DNA from: Pelagibacteraceae bacterium AG-313-A04 | GTDB lineage: Bacteria > Pseudomonadota > Alphaproteobacteria > Pelagibacterales > Pelagibacteraceae | DNA length: 37,179 nucleotides | NCBI GenBank assembly: GCA_003284275.1 | Contig: QBVU01000007.1 | Coordinates: forward strand, 1 to 37,179 | Direction: 5' to 3' | Shown: piece after piece, positions 1-7,088 of the stretch | How positions within the stretch are numbered: the stretch's first letter is position 1 | How the letters are laid out: every line of letters starts with the position of its first letter | The notes under the pieces: generated by a model | The model's database searches: none | Told to the model about the DNA's origin: nothing | The model's input: only the letters and a program-made list of their open reading frames with translations | Position numbers and translations under genes: made by a program

Positions 1-1262
1 GCGCCGGAATAAGAAATATATTAAATAGATTAGATCGAAAAGACAAAATAATAATTGTTTGGTCAGATCTAATTTTAGAAAAAAAACTTATATTCAAAAA
101 AAGTCCTACTATTGTTACAACATCATCTTTTACATGCAGGTGGTCTATAAAAAATAATAAAATGATTGAAAAAACCTCAGCAAATAATGGAATACCAGGT
201 ATATTTTATTTTGAAAATAAGAATTTATTAAAATCTATTCCCAAATCAGGTGAATTTGTAAGATGGTGTTCTTTAAACATCAAAAATTTTTATACTAAAA
301 AAATAAATGACCTTAAAGAATTAGGAGATTTTTCTACAATAGAAAATTCGTATAATAAAATTGGCTATGGTAGATATTTTAATAAAATCAAAATAACAAA
401 TAAATTTGTTATAAAAAAATCAATAGACAAGAATTACGATCATTTAATAAAAAAAGAATTGAAATGGTACAATGAAGTTTCAAAACTTGGCTACAATGAT
501 ATACCAAAGATTTACAATAGCAAAAATTTTAAAATGGAAAAAATTCAAGGAAGGCACCTATTTCAATATGAAAATCTGGAGAAAAAAAAATACCATAAAA
601 TTATAGAAAATATTTTATTTAGTTTATCAGATTTACATTCAAAAAAAATAACTGACTCAAACAAAACAGATCTTAAAAACGTATATATTAAAAAAACTCT
701 CGATAGACTTAAATCTGTCTCAAAAATGATTCCAAATTTTTCGTCTGTCGAGTCTTTTACGATAAATGGTTTAAAATGTAAAAATTATCTACATTCTAAA
801 AATTTAAAGATGTTTAACCAAATAAATGATTTACTATATAATAAAAAATTTAATTCAATTCATGGAGATCCAACTCTTTCAAATATCTTAATAAAGAATA
901 ATTTAAAACCTGTATTCTTTGATCCAAGAGGTTATTTTGCTAATAATGCAAATATTCTTGGAGATAGCTTTTATGATTTTTCAAAAGTCTATTATTCTTT
1001 AGTTGGTAATTATGATTTGTTTAATAGAAGAAAGTTTAAGTTATACATTGATAATTACAGTATAGAAATAATGATGGATAATATTTACCCAGAAGGAGCT
1101 GAAAAAATATTTAAATCTCATTTTAAAAAGAATATTAACAAAATTGAGATAATACATGCTCTGATATGGTTATCGTTGAGCGGTTATGTAAAAGACGATA
1201 TAGATTCAATATTAGCAAGTTTTTACAATGGTATTTATTGGATGAATAAGGCTTTAAAATAA
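1..1262 (+). CDS. Nucleotidyltransferase-kinase fusion, 5' end outside window
   Basis: The frame is open from position 3 to the left edge, so the ATG at 162 is internal and the true start lies outside the window. Of 419 visible residues, about 1-95 look like the C-terminal part of a sugar-phosphate-type nucleotidyltransferase: a GIPGIFYF strand, then a GEFV segment. The rest resembles an aminoglycoside/choline phosphotransferase fold, with the catalytic-loop signature HGDPTLSN (His287, Asp289, Asn294) and a metal-binding FFDPRG (Asp307). In known families such fusions phosphorylate a small alcohol or sugar and activate it as a nucleotide for a surface polysaccharide; the substrate here cannot be read from sequence. 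The HAD phosphatase gene begins at the next base, then a glycosyltransferase, which supports a glycan role. Fusion confidence is high, substrate unknown. Confidence 0.75.
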   Translation, partial: AGIRNILNRLDRKDKIIIVWSDLILEKKLIFKKSPTIVTTSSFTCRWSIKNNKMIEKTSANNGIPGIFYFENKNLLKSIPKSGEFVRWCSLNIKNFYTKKINDLKELGDFSTIENSYNKIGYGRYFNKIKITNKFVIKKSIDKNYDHLIKKELKWYNEVSKLGYNDIPKIYNSKNFKMEKIQGRHLFQYENLEKKKYHKIIENILFSLSDLHSKKITDSNKTDLKNVYIKKTLDRLKSVSKMIPNFSSVESFTINGLKCKNYLHSKNLKMFNQINDLLYNKKFNSIHGDPTLSNILIKNNLKPVFFDPRGYFANNANILGDSFYDFSKVYYSLVGNYDLFNRRKFKLYIDNYSIEIMMDNIYPEGAEKIFKSHFKKNINKIEIIHALIWLSLSGYVKDDIDSILASFYNGIYWMNKALK

Positions 1263-1628
1263 ATGAAAAGAATTAAACTATCTAAAAATATGGCCCATAC
1301 ATGGTTTATAGATTTAGATGGAACTATTTTAAAACACAATGGATACATAATTGATAAAAAGGATACTTTGCTTAAAGGTGTTAAAAATTTTTTTAAACAA
1401 ATTCCGAAAAAAGATAAAATAATTATAACAACAAGCAGAAAAGCTAATTATCTTAAAAAAACTAAATTTTTTTTAAAAAAAAACAAAATTAGATTTAATC
1501 AGATTATCTGTAATCTTCCTTTTGGTGAACGAATTTTGATAAATGATATCAAGCCTAAAAATAAACTAAAAACTTCAATAAGTATAAATCTTAAAAGAGA
1601 CAAGGGCCTTTTAAAATATAAGATTTAA
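1263..1628 (+). CDS. Small HAD-family phosphatase of glycan locus
   Basis: A 121-residue protein with HAD motif I, FIDLDGT (Asp17 nucleophile, Asp19 acid/base), a motif II threonine/serine region TTSRK, and a C-terminal INDIKPKN in place of the usual acidic motif IV. Size and motifs resemble the minimal, cap-less HAD phosphatases of capsule and lipopolysaccharide loci. The likely job is removing phosphate from a sugar-phosphate or polyol-phosphate intermediate. The ATG follows the upstream TAA with no gap and the next gene starts one base after this stop, so the three genes read as one operon. Function is inferred from family and neighbours; the substrate is unknown. Confidence 0.7.
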   Translation: MKRIKLSKNMAHTWFIDLDGTILKHNGYIIDKKDTLLKGVKNFFKQIPKKDKIIITTSRKANYLKKTKFFLKKNKIRFNQIICNLPFGERILINDIKPKNKLKTSISINLKRDKGLLKYKI

Positions 1629-1629
1629 A

Positions 1630-2874
1630 GTGAAAAAAAAATTATTATTGATAGAAACAGAAATGCAAGGGCCAGGAGGGCATTATTTAGATAATTTACT
1701 TGAGTCTTTTTTCTTTTTTAGAAATGATTTTACAATACATGCTGTCTTAAATAAAATGTTTGATGCTAAGGGAACATTTGTTCCTGATGATTTAAATGTA
1801 CATAAAATCCTTGAAAGAAATAATTTTGAAAAAAAAGAAAATAAATTTTTACATTATGTTTTTGAATTATGGTTTTTTTTAAAAGGAATTTTATCTTCGA
1901 TATTTCTTATTCCTCATTTTGTAATTCAAAAAAACTTTTTAAACTATATAAATGCACTAATTTCTAATAGATTTATTTTACCTAGATATTTTTCTGAAAT
2001 TTATTTCTTTCTTAAAAAAAATAATTTCACCGGAAAAGACCATATTTTTTTTCAAACAACTAGAAATAAGCATATGTCATTAGCTAATTTCTTAGTAAGA
2101 ATTGAAAAACAAATACCCAAAATACATTTAAGAATTCTTTACACCCCAATCGAAAGAAAGTTCGGTGGGTTTTATTTTTTTTTAAATAAAATAAAATTTT
2201 TTCTTAATAATAAGATATATTTATACGTTCTTACAAAAAAAAACTTTGATATTTTCCAAGCTAAACTTAATTCAAGTAACGGTATTTTTTTAAGCAATAT
2301 ACCTTGGGTTTTTTTCAAAAGAACTAATCATAAAAGTCATAAAACTGTTGGTTATATGGGTGATGCAAGAGTGAATAGGGGTTTTAATTTTTTACCGAAA
2401 ATAATTAAAGAATTAAATAATTTGTCTAAAGATTTTAAGTTTATAATACAATATTCAAAAGTTAATAAAGATGTAAAGGATACTAGTGACGAGCTTCTTA
2501 ATTTAGCTAAATCTAACTCTAATGTAACTGTTTATCTAAAATATATGGATTATAAAGAATTTAGAGATACTCTCCAGAAGATTGACATTATGCCAATTTT
2601 ACATAATGCTGATGAAATAAATCTTGGAAACCCTTCAACTATTTATTCGAGTATAACGCATCAAATTCCCATGACTTTACCATCGAACTTAAAGTATATG
2701 AAAGATGTTCTTGTTCATAAATCCTATGAAGAAGCTGATGACATAGATGAAATTATTAAAAAAATTGATCTTATTAAAAACAATTATGAATCTTATTTAG
2801 TATCTGCAAGAAAAAATTCTGAAATATTGTTAAAACTATTTAATGAAGATCCTCTTAAAAAGAATATAAACTAA
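1630..2874 (+). CDS. Probable glycosyltransferase (GT-B fold)
   Basis: A 414-residue protein starting at GTG. The N-terminus has a strand followed by a Gly-rich turn (GPGGHYLDN), as in retaining GT-B enzymes. The C-terminal half has VGYMGDARVNRGF, a typical opening of a GT4-like donor-binding domain, and then a MPILHNADEINLGNPSTIYSS stretch where GT4 enzymes place their sugar-nucleotide contacts. No membrane helix is convincing, although a Phe/Lys-rich middle section (roughly residues 60-135) may associate with membrane. It is the last gene of the visible glycan operon and runs convergently into the recombinase gene 9 bases away. Donor and acceptor are unknown. Base composition is very low in G+C. 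Confidence 0.65.
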   Translation: MKKKLLLIETEMQGPGGHYLDNLLESFFFFRNDFTIHAVLNKMFDAKGTFVPDDLNVHKILERNNFEKKENKFLHYVFELWFFLKGILSSIFLIPHFVIQKNFLNYINALISNRFILPRYFSEIYFFLKKNNFTGKDHIFFQTTRNKHMSLANFLVRIEKQIPKIHLRILYTPIERKFGGFYFFLNKIKFFLNNKIYLYVLTKKNFDIFQAKLNSSNGIFLSNIPWVFFKRTNHKSHKTVGYMGDARVNRGFNFLPKIIKELNNLSKDFKFIIQYSKVNKDVKDTSDELLNLAKSNSNVTVYLKYMDYKEFRDTLQKIDIMPILHNADEINLGNPSTIYSSITHQIPMTLPSNLKYMKDVLVHKSYEEADDIDEIIKKIDLIKNNYESYLVSARKNSEILLKLFNEDPLKKNIN

Positions 2875-2883
2875 TTTTAATTA

Positions 2884-3798
2884 TTATTTATTAGTCAATT
2901 TATTTAATGCGTTATTTTTAAATAAATCTGCCTCTTTAATGTATCTTCTTACCATATCTACAGACTTATGCCCGGTCATTGCCATGATATTTCTTTCACT
3001 AGCTCCATATTCAGCTGTTGTGGTTGCAAAACCCGATCTAAGACTGTGACCAGCATATTTTTTTTCATCTAGACCTGCGCTTAATGCATGTTTTTTAATT
3101 ATTAAAGCTACATTTTTATCTGAAATTGGAAAAACTAAACTATTTCTATTTTCATACATCCAATTTTTAAGATGCTCTACAGGACAATACTCAATAAATT
3201 TAAAAGAGGGGATAGCTTTAGTCATTCCCTCTCCAGATTGGTCTGATTTTGATTTTTTGACAAATATTTTTACTCCTTCATTAACAAATTCAACATCATC
3301 TCTAGTAATAGCAACCAGCTCAGACCTTCTAAATCCACCTGAAAAACCTATTAAAATTAGTGATTTATCTCTAAGTTTTTTATGTTCACTAGCAGATGAT
3401 TTATCAATTACTTTAATAATATTTTTTAAGTCATTGAATAATAATGGTTTTTTTGCTTTTTGATGTACGCCTATTTGTCTTTTAATGCCCATTAAATTTT
3501 CCACTATTATAGGATGTTTGGTGTCTAGATAATGACCTTTATATTTATGCATTACATTAATTGAAGCTAAGCGCCTTCTAAGAGTACTGAATCTAGATTC
3601 TTTAGATAAATGAGTTAGATACAAAGATATTATTTTAGGTTCAGTAGGCATGCTTTGCAATCCATGCTTGGAGCAAAATAAAATAAAGTCATTGAAATCA
3701 GATTTATACGCTCTGATAGTATTTTTAGCCTTTGACATCTTTAAATTGTCTAAAGTTTCAATTTCTAGTTTTTTTATCTCAGTCGTTAAATCATTCAT
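2884..3798 (-). CDS. Tyrosine recombinase / integrase
   Basis: A 304-residue site-specific recombinase. Residues about 1-105 form a helical SAM-like core-binding domain and about 115-300 the catalytic domain. The full catalytic set is visible: Arg157 (GGFRRSEL), Lys184 (KKSKS), His251 and Arg254 (HSLRSG), His277 (TGHKS) and nucleophile Tyr286 (RRYIKE). Length and plan match Xer-like and integron-like enzymes without an arm-binding domain. The ATG at 3798 lies two bases from a perfect inverted repeat that looks like a recombination core site. An internal ATG at residue 21 is an alternative start. G+C is higher than in the glycan genes it faces. It could be an island integrase or a single-recombinase Xer system; I favour an element-borne enzyme. 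Confidence 0.93.
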   Translation of the reverse strand: MNDLTTEIKKLEIETLDNLKMSKAKNTIRAYKSDFNDFILFCSKHGLQSMPTEPKIISLYLTHLSKESRFSTLRRRLASINVMHKYKGHYLDTKHPIIVENLMGIKRQIGVHQKAKKPLLFNDLKNIIKVIDKSSASEHKKLRDKSLILIGFSGGFRRSELVAITRDDVEFVNEGVKIFVKKSKSDQSGEGMTKAIPSFKFIEYCPVEHLKNWMYENRNSLVFPISDKNVALIIKKHALSAGLDEKKYAGHSLRSGFATTTAEYGASERNIMAMTGHKSVDMVRRYIKEADLFKNNALNKLTNK

Positions 3799-3800
3799 AA

Positions 3801-3829
3801 ATTTCCGATAACCATTAATTATCGGAAAT
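3801..3829. repeat. Perfect 11-7-11 inverted repeat, dif-like recombination site candidate
   Basis: Left arm ATTTCCGATAA (3801-3811), spacer CCATTAA (3812-3818), right arm TTATCGGAAAT (3819-3829). The arms are exact reverse complements. Xer dif sites have 11-bp arms whose inner ends read ATAA and TTAT around 6-8 bp; this site has that design. It begins two bases from the recombinase ATG, so it could instead be an operator, or an mRNA hairpin that hides the GGA in front of the start. No second copy was found in the window. Confidence 0.65.
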
Positions 3830-3875
3830 AATATATTAAGTGATTTTAGATGTCAATACGTATAATTTTATACTA

Positions 3876-4040
3876 ATGATTAAATTTATTCTTCCTATAA
3901 TAGTATTTATAGCTGCTGTTTATGGAATTTCCTACTTCTGGACTAATTCAAGTTCAAAAGGCAAAAAAATGATAGCTATAGGCTTAATAATAGCTCTTAT
4001 AGTAGGCTTATCTCTAACAATTTACTTAATATTTGACTAA
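3876..4040 (+). CDS. Small two-helix membrane protein
   Basis: A 54-residue protein with two hydrophobic helices (about residues 4-18 and 31-52) joined by a short basic loop with SSSKGKK. I chose the ATG at 3876 because it sits at the start of the first helix. A GTG at 3840 in the same frame would add 12 residues that do not extend the domain. The stop TAA shares a base with the ATG of the alkyltransferase gene (TAATG), so the two are probably translationally coupled. No family is recognised. Being upstream of a DNA-repair gene does not by itself suggest a role. Confidence 0.6.
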   Translation: MIKFILPIIVFIAAVYGISYFWTNSSSKGKKMIAIGLIIALIVGLSLTIYLIFD

Positions 4041-4315
4041 TGAAGCTAGTGGGAACTGAATTTCAACTGAAAGTATGGGCTTATTTGAGGAAAATACCCC
4101 GTGGAAGTGTTAAAACCTACACTCAGGTAGCCAAAGGCATTGGAAAACCCCTTGCAGTGCGCGCTGTAGCTAATGCTATAGGAAAAAACCCCTATGCACC
4201 CAAAATTCCTTGCCATAGAGTTATAAGATCTGATGGATCACTTGGAGGCTATTCAGGCAAAGGAGGTGTAAAAACTAAGAGATTTTTACTAAAAAAAGAG
4301 GGTATAAGGCTCTAG
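4040..4315 (+). CDS. ogt: Single-domain O6-alkylguanine-DNA alkyltransferase (MGMT family)
   Basis: A 91-residue protein equal to the C-terminal DNA-binding/active-site domain of Ogt/MGMT (full proteins are about 160-200 residues). The acceptor cysteine is present in IPCHRVI, so it is not an alkyltransferase-like (ATL) protein, in which Trp replaces Cys. The helix-turn-helix Arg (AVRAVANA), the Asn hinge (GKNP), the GGYSGKGGVKTK loop and the Glu near the C-terminus (LLKKEG) are all visible. It should remove alkyl groups from O6 of guanine in one suicide transfer. G+C is 115 of 276 by my count (about 42%), far above the glycan genes upstream, which suggests transfer. It overlaps the small membrane gene by one base. 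Confidence 0.88.
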   Translation: MKLVGTEFQLKVWAYLRKIPRGSVKTYTQVAKGIGKPLAVRAVANAIGKNPYAPKIPCHRVIRSDGSLGGYSGKGGVKTKRFLLKKEGIRL

Positions 4316-4738
4316 AATTGTTATTTGACGGGCGATCGGGTCTATTAGCCCCTATTTCACTGTATTTTTAACCCACACACCAGTCAGTTGCACTCTAAAA
4401 TCAATGATCGCAAAAAAAACACCCTCTAAGGCCGTTTAAACGCTATATTTTGTACACGAAGTGCTTGTAGAATTGTTAATTATTGCTGCTTTTAGAGCAG
4501 TCTAAAACACCCTATTTTGCTGAATTTTAGCTTTTCAATTTCTAGTTTTTAAGAGTTTATCTTATAAAACCTTGATTTTTAGCACCTCTTTGGACTTATT
4601 TATTGCTTTTTTATTACTTTTTAAAGCTTAAATAAGCTAAATTTTTCAATGTTTATTTACTTTTTTTGTTATATATATAAATAATACTTACCTATTACTT
4701 TATTAATTACTTTAATTACATTACTTAAGTCACTGTAT
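4316..4738. other. 423-base gene-free stretch with a G+C-rich left half
   Basis: No convincing gene is visible on either strand. Positions 4321-4440 contain 49 G/C of 120 by my count (41%), and composition then falls to the local background by about 4500. Visible structure: a palindrome CGTTTAAACG near 4433-4442, a small hairpin CTGCT-TTTAG-AGCAG near 4486-4500, TAGAATTGTTA twice (about 4313 and 4469), and AAAACACCCT twice (about 4414 and 4504). An 18-base stretch (4533-4550) also occurs in the recombinase gene, and 4700-4735 resembles another part of that gene. It may be an untranslated RNA, an attachment region or decayed element DNA. Confidence 0.5.
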
Positions 4739-5638
4739 TTATTGAAAATATTTAAGGCTTAAATAAACTACAATTGGGATAGTAAAAAATGACATAATAG
4801 TAGATGTCACGATAATGCTTGCTACGCTGTCGACCACCTTTCTCTCTGAATACATTGAGCCCACTAAATAAGTTAAAACTGCACTTGGCATACATGATTG
4901 AATTAAAAGAACACCAGCAGCAAAACCGTTTAAATTAAGAAATTTAATTAATCCAAATCCTATTAAAGGTCCAATAATAACTCTAACCGCTCCTAGAATT
5001 GATGCATGAGTCCAAGTCACAACTTTTAATCTTGATAAAGCAATACCTAAAGACATTAAAACTAAAAATATAGTAGCGTATGTAAGCAAAAATGTAGTGT
5101 TTTCTAAATATCCAGGAACATCCCATTCAAAATATAAAAATATGACTGAAACAATTATTCCGTAAATTGGCATATTCTTAATTAATATTTCAAATGAAAA
5201 GCTTTTTTTGGCCAATAAAACTCCAAGTGTAAAGTGAAGAAGAATAATTACTGATGCAATTGCAGATGCAACCCCTAGCCCGGCTGTACCATAAGCAAAT
5301 AAACAAATAGGAATACCCATGTTTCCAGTATTAGGTAAAATTAATGGTGGTAATTCACTTATAAAATCTTTCTTAAGTAAAATAAGAAATAAAATACCTA
5401 CAACAGAAAAGCCTCCAATTATGAATAATGCATAAATAAAGTATTCGGTAAAAACACTTAAAGTTACTCCAGTAGTTGTTATTGTGTAAAAAATCATTGC
5501 AGGAGTTCCTACGTTACCTGCGAATGTAGTTATGAAATCAGTGCTAATTTCTGGGTTTTTTTTCCCAAGGTAATAACCAATACCAATGACAAAAAAAACT
5601 GGGGCAATTACATCAATAAGTTTTAGGTAGAGCTCCAT
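4739..5638 (-). CDS. AEC-family permease (auxin efflux carrier-like)
   Basis: A 299-residue integral membrane protein with about ten hydrophobic segments in two similar halves, as in the AEC/bile-acid-arsenite transporter superfamily. The first-half signature ILPNTGNMGIPICLFAYG and the second-half QSCMPSAVLTYLVG correspond to the conserved Asn/Pro-rich unwound helices of this family. Bacterial members export or import organic anions such as malate; the substrate cannot be assigned. Its ATG overlaps the stop of the upstream SbmA-like gene by one base (TAATG), so the two are co-translated. The gene ends beside the gene-free region. G+C is ordinary for the core genome. Confidence 0.9.
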   Translation of the reverse strand: MELYLKLIDVIAPVFFVIGIGYYLGKKNPEISTDFITTFAGNVGTPAMIFYTITTTGVTLSVFTEYFIYALFIIGGFSVVGILFLILLKKDFISELPPLILPNTGNMGIPICLFAYGTAGLGVASAIASVIILLHFTLGVLLAKKSFSFEILIKNMPIYGIIVSVIFLYFEWDVPGYLENTTFLLTYATIFLVLMSLGIALSRLKVVTWTHASILGAVRVIIGPLIGFGLIKFLNLNGFAAGVLLIQSCMPSAVLTYLVGSMYSERKVVDSVASIIVTSTIMSFFTIPIVVYLSLKYFQ

Positions 5639-6645
5639 TAAGCTCTTACATCAGATTTTTGAGGTTTTCTCAACTTCTTAGTGTTGTAGTTAATAGCTGT
5701 TTCAAATTCCATTAACCGTTTATGGATGGATCTTAATTCGGTAATTCTAGTCCAATTATATAAAAACACAGAAAAAGCGTCTTTTACCTCTCCAAATGCA
5801 TTAACTACTTGCATCATAACACCCAAAGTAAAAGCAGCCGTAAATAGGCCTGGTGCCATAATTAAAAACGGCACAATGACAAACAACTGTCTATACCAGA
5901 TAGCCCATAAATCAAAGTAACCATAGTGCAAAAAAAGCTTGTGATAATTGAATTTTATACCAGTAAATAGTTGTAAAATGGTTGGAGCCTGCACATAGTT
6001 TTTTCTATCATCTTCTCCATAAACCAGCTCTTTTCTAAAGGCAGCCTCTACTTTCTGATTGTTATATTCTAAGCCTGGAAGTTTTATACCAACCAACCAA
6101 CTAATTAAAATTCCACCTAAACTTAAAGTCAGAGCCACCCAAACTAAGGACCCTGAAACATTATTTAAAAAAGGGACAGTTACATTCGAAGATAGGACGA
6201 ATAAAATAGGAATAAAAGCTATTAAAGTCATTATTGCTTTTACAACTTGCAGACCAATAGACTCAACTATCTTTGCAAAATTCATACAATCTTCTTGGAT
6301 ACGTTGAGATGAACCTTCAACTTTTGCCTCTGTGGCTCTCCAATAAGGCATATAAGAAAATGTAATAGCTTCACGCCATCTAAAAGCCCAAAGTCTAGTA
6401 AACCAATTCGTGAATGCAAATATTGTTACATAAGGTAGCGCTATATACAAGAATCTCTTTATTGACTCCCAAAATTCAGAAATATCTCTATCTTCAGCGG
6501 TTTGAAGAATATCGTAAAAATCTTTATACCAGCTATTAAATAAAACATCTAAATAAGTCTGTAGTACAAGGAGTGTAATAATAAAGAATCCTCCACCGTA
6601 GGACCAAACATACCATTTTTTATCTTTAAAAAAACTTCGCCACAT
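5638..6645 (-). CDS. sbmA: SbmA/BacA-like peptide transporter
   Basis: A 335-residue inner-membrane protein of the SbmA/BacA family. These proteins are related to ABC-transporter membrane domains but lack the ATPase, and they take up peptides, peptide antibiotics and cobalamin-like molecules by proton motive force. The family core is visible: LNSWYKDFYDILQ near residue 37, TRLWAFRWREAITFSYMPYWR near 88, RIQEDCMNFA near 114, and helices up to about residue 300. E. coli SbmA is about 406 residues, so this is a short version, trimmed mainly at the N-terminus. It lies 2 bases after the NDUFS4-like gene and overlaps the AEC gene by one base. Family is confident; cargo is unknown. Confidence 0.88.
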   Translation of the reverse strand: MWRSFFKDKKWYVWSYGGGFFIITLLVLQTYLDVLFNSWYKDFYDILQTAEDRDISEFWESIKRFLYIALPYVTIFAFTNWFTRLWAFRWREAITFSYMPYWRATEAKVEGSSQRIQEDCMNFAKIVESIGLQVVKAIMTLIAFIPILFVLSSNVTVPFLNNVSGSLVWVALTLSLGGILISWLVGIKLPGLEYNNQKVEAAFRKELVYGEDDRKNYVQAPTILQLFTGIKFNYHKLFLHYGYFDLWAIWYRQLFVIVPFLIMAPGLFTAAFTLGVMMQVVNAFGEVKDAFSVFLYNWTRITELRSIHKRLMEFETAINYNTKKLRKPQKSDVRA

Positions 6646-6647
6646 AT

Positions 6648-6932
6648 TTAATTCTTAAGAAAATTATCAGCGTAAGATTTAATTACAAATTCTTTTTTCT
6701 TAGGATCAATAATTGTGACAGAAATATTATTTTTTTTGGCATATTCAATAGCTTTTTCCTTAGATGGAAACTTTAAAACGACTTCTTCTAAAGTATCGGT
6801 AGAAGTTTCCCATCCCATTAAAGGATTAATTGATGGGTCTTTCGTTTCAAATTTTAAAACCCATTTTTTTTGCTTGCCCCTCCCCGATTGCATGGCTGTC
6901 TTGGCTGGGATATAAATTTTAGCTTTTTTCAT
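6648..6932 (-). CDS. NDUFS4-like complex I accessory subunit
   Basis: A 94-residue protein matching the bacterial homologue of mitochondrial NDUFS4 (18-kDa subunit, ETC complex I subunit conserved region). Family marks are the early PAKTAMQSGRGK...WVLKFE, then PLMGWETSTDT, the FPSKEKAIEYAKKN helix and the C-terminal YADNF. In alphaproteobacteria it is an accessory subunit on the peripheral arm near the NADH-oxidising module. It is encoded away from the nuo operon. The ATG lies only six bases after the CCA end of tRNA-Pro, so it is probably expressed from the tRNA promoter, with tRNA 3' processing creating the mRNA 5' end. Confidence 0.93.
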   Translation of the reverse strand: MKKAKIYIPAKTAMQSGRGKQKKWVLKFETKDPSINPLMGWETSTDTLEEVVLKFPSKEKAIEYAKKNNISVTIIDPKKKEFVIKSYADNFLKN

Positions 6933-6938
6933 ATTTAA

Positions 6939-7015
<77 letters not shown>

Positions 7016-7024
7016 ATCGTCTGT

Positions 7025-7053
7025 TTTATAGGTTAATTATATGTTTTTGGCAA
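7025..7053 (-). promoter_or_regulatory. sigma70-type promoter for tRNA-Pro
   Basis: Read on the minus strand: -35 TTGCCA (7048-7053), 17-base spacer, -10 TATAAA (7025-7030), placing the start about 2-4 bases before the tRNA. Both hexamers match consensus at five of six positions. The -35 overlaps the -35 of the divergent nhaA promoter. Confidence 0.6.
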
Positions 7054-7074
7054 TTGAAAGATGGTCTCTATACA
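7047..7074 (+). promoter_or_regulatory. sigma70-type promoter for nhaA
   Basis: -35 TTGGCA (7047-7052), 16-base spacer, -10 TATACA (7069-7074), expected start near 7081 and the nhaA ATG at 7089, giving a leader of only about eight bases. Confidence 0.5.
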
Positions 7075-7088
7075 AGTAAATAATACCC

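Noticed and set aside
162-1262. Treating the ATG at 162 as the start of the kinase gene
   Set aside because: The same frame is open to the left edge (position 3) and the extra codons continue a nucleotidyltransferase-like domain, so the gene is 5'-truncated by the window.
2884-3798. Calling the recombinase XerC or XerD
   Set aside because: The catalytic residues fit any tyrosine recombinase; the host context (glycan locus, raised G+C) suits an element-borne enzyme, and the family cannot be split by eye.
4669-4685. TA-rich run (TATATATATAA) as a promoter
   Set aside because: No gene on either strand starts downstream at a sensible distance.
4316-4738. A tmRNA, riboswitch or CRISPR in the gene-free region
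   Set aside because: No tRNA-like end with CCA, no recognisable aptamer core, and no regularly spaced repeats.
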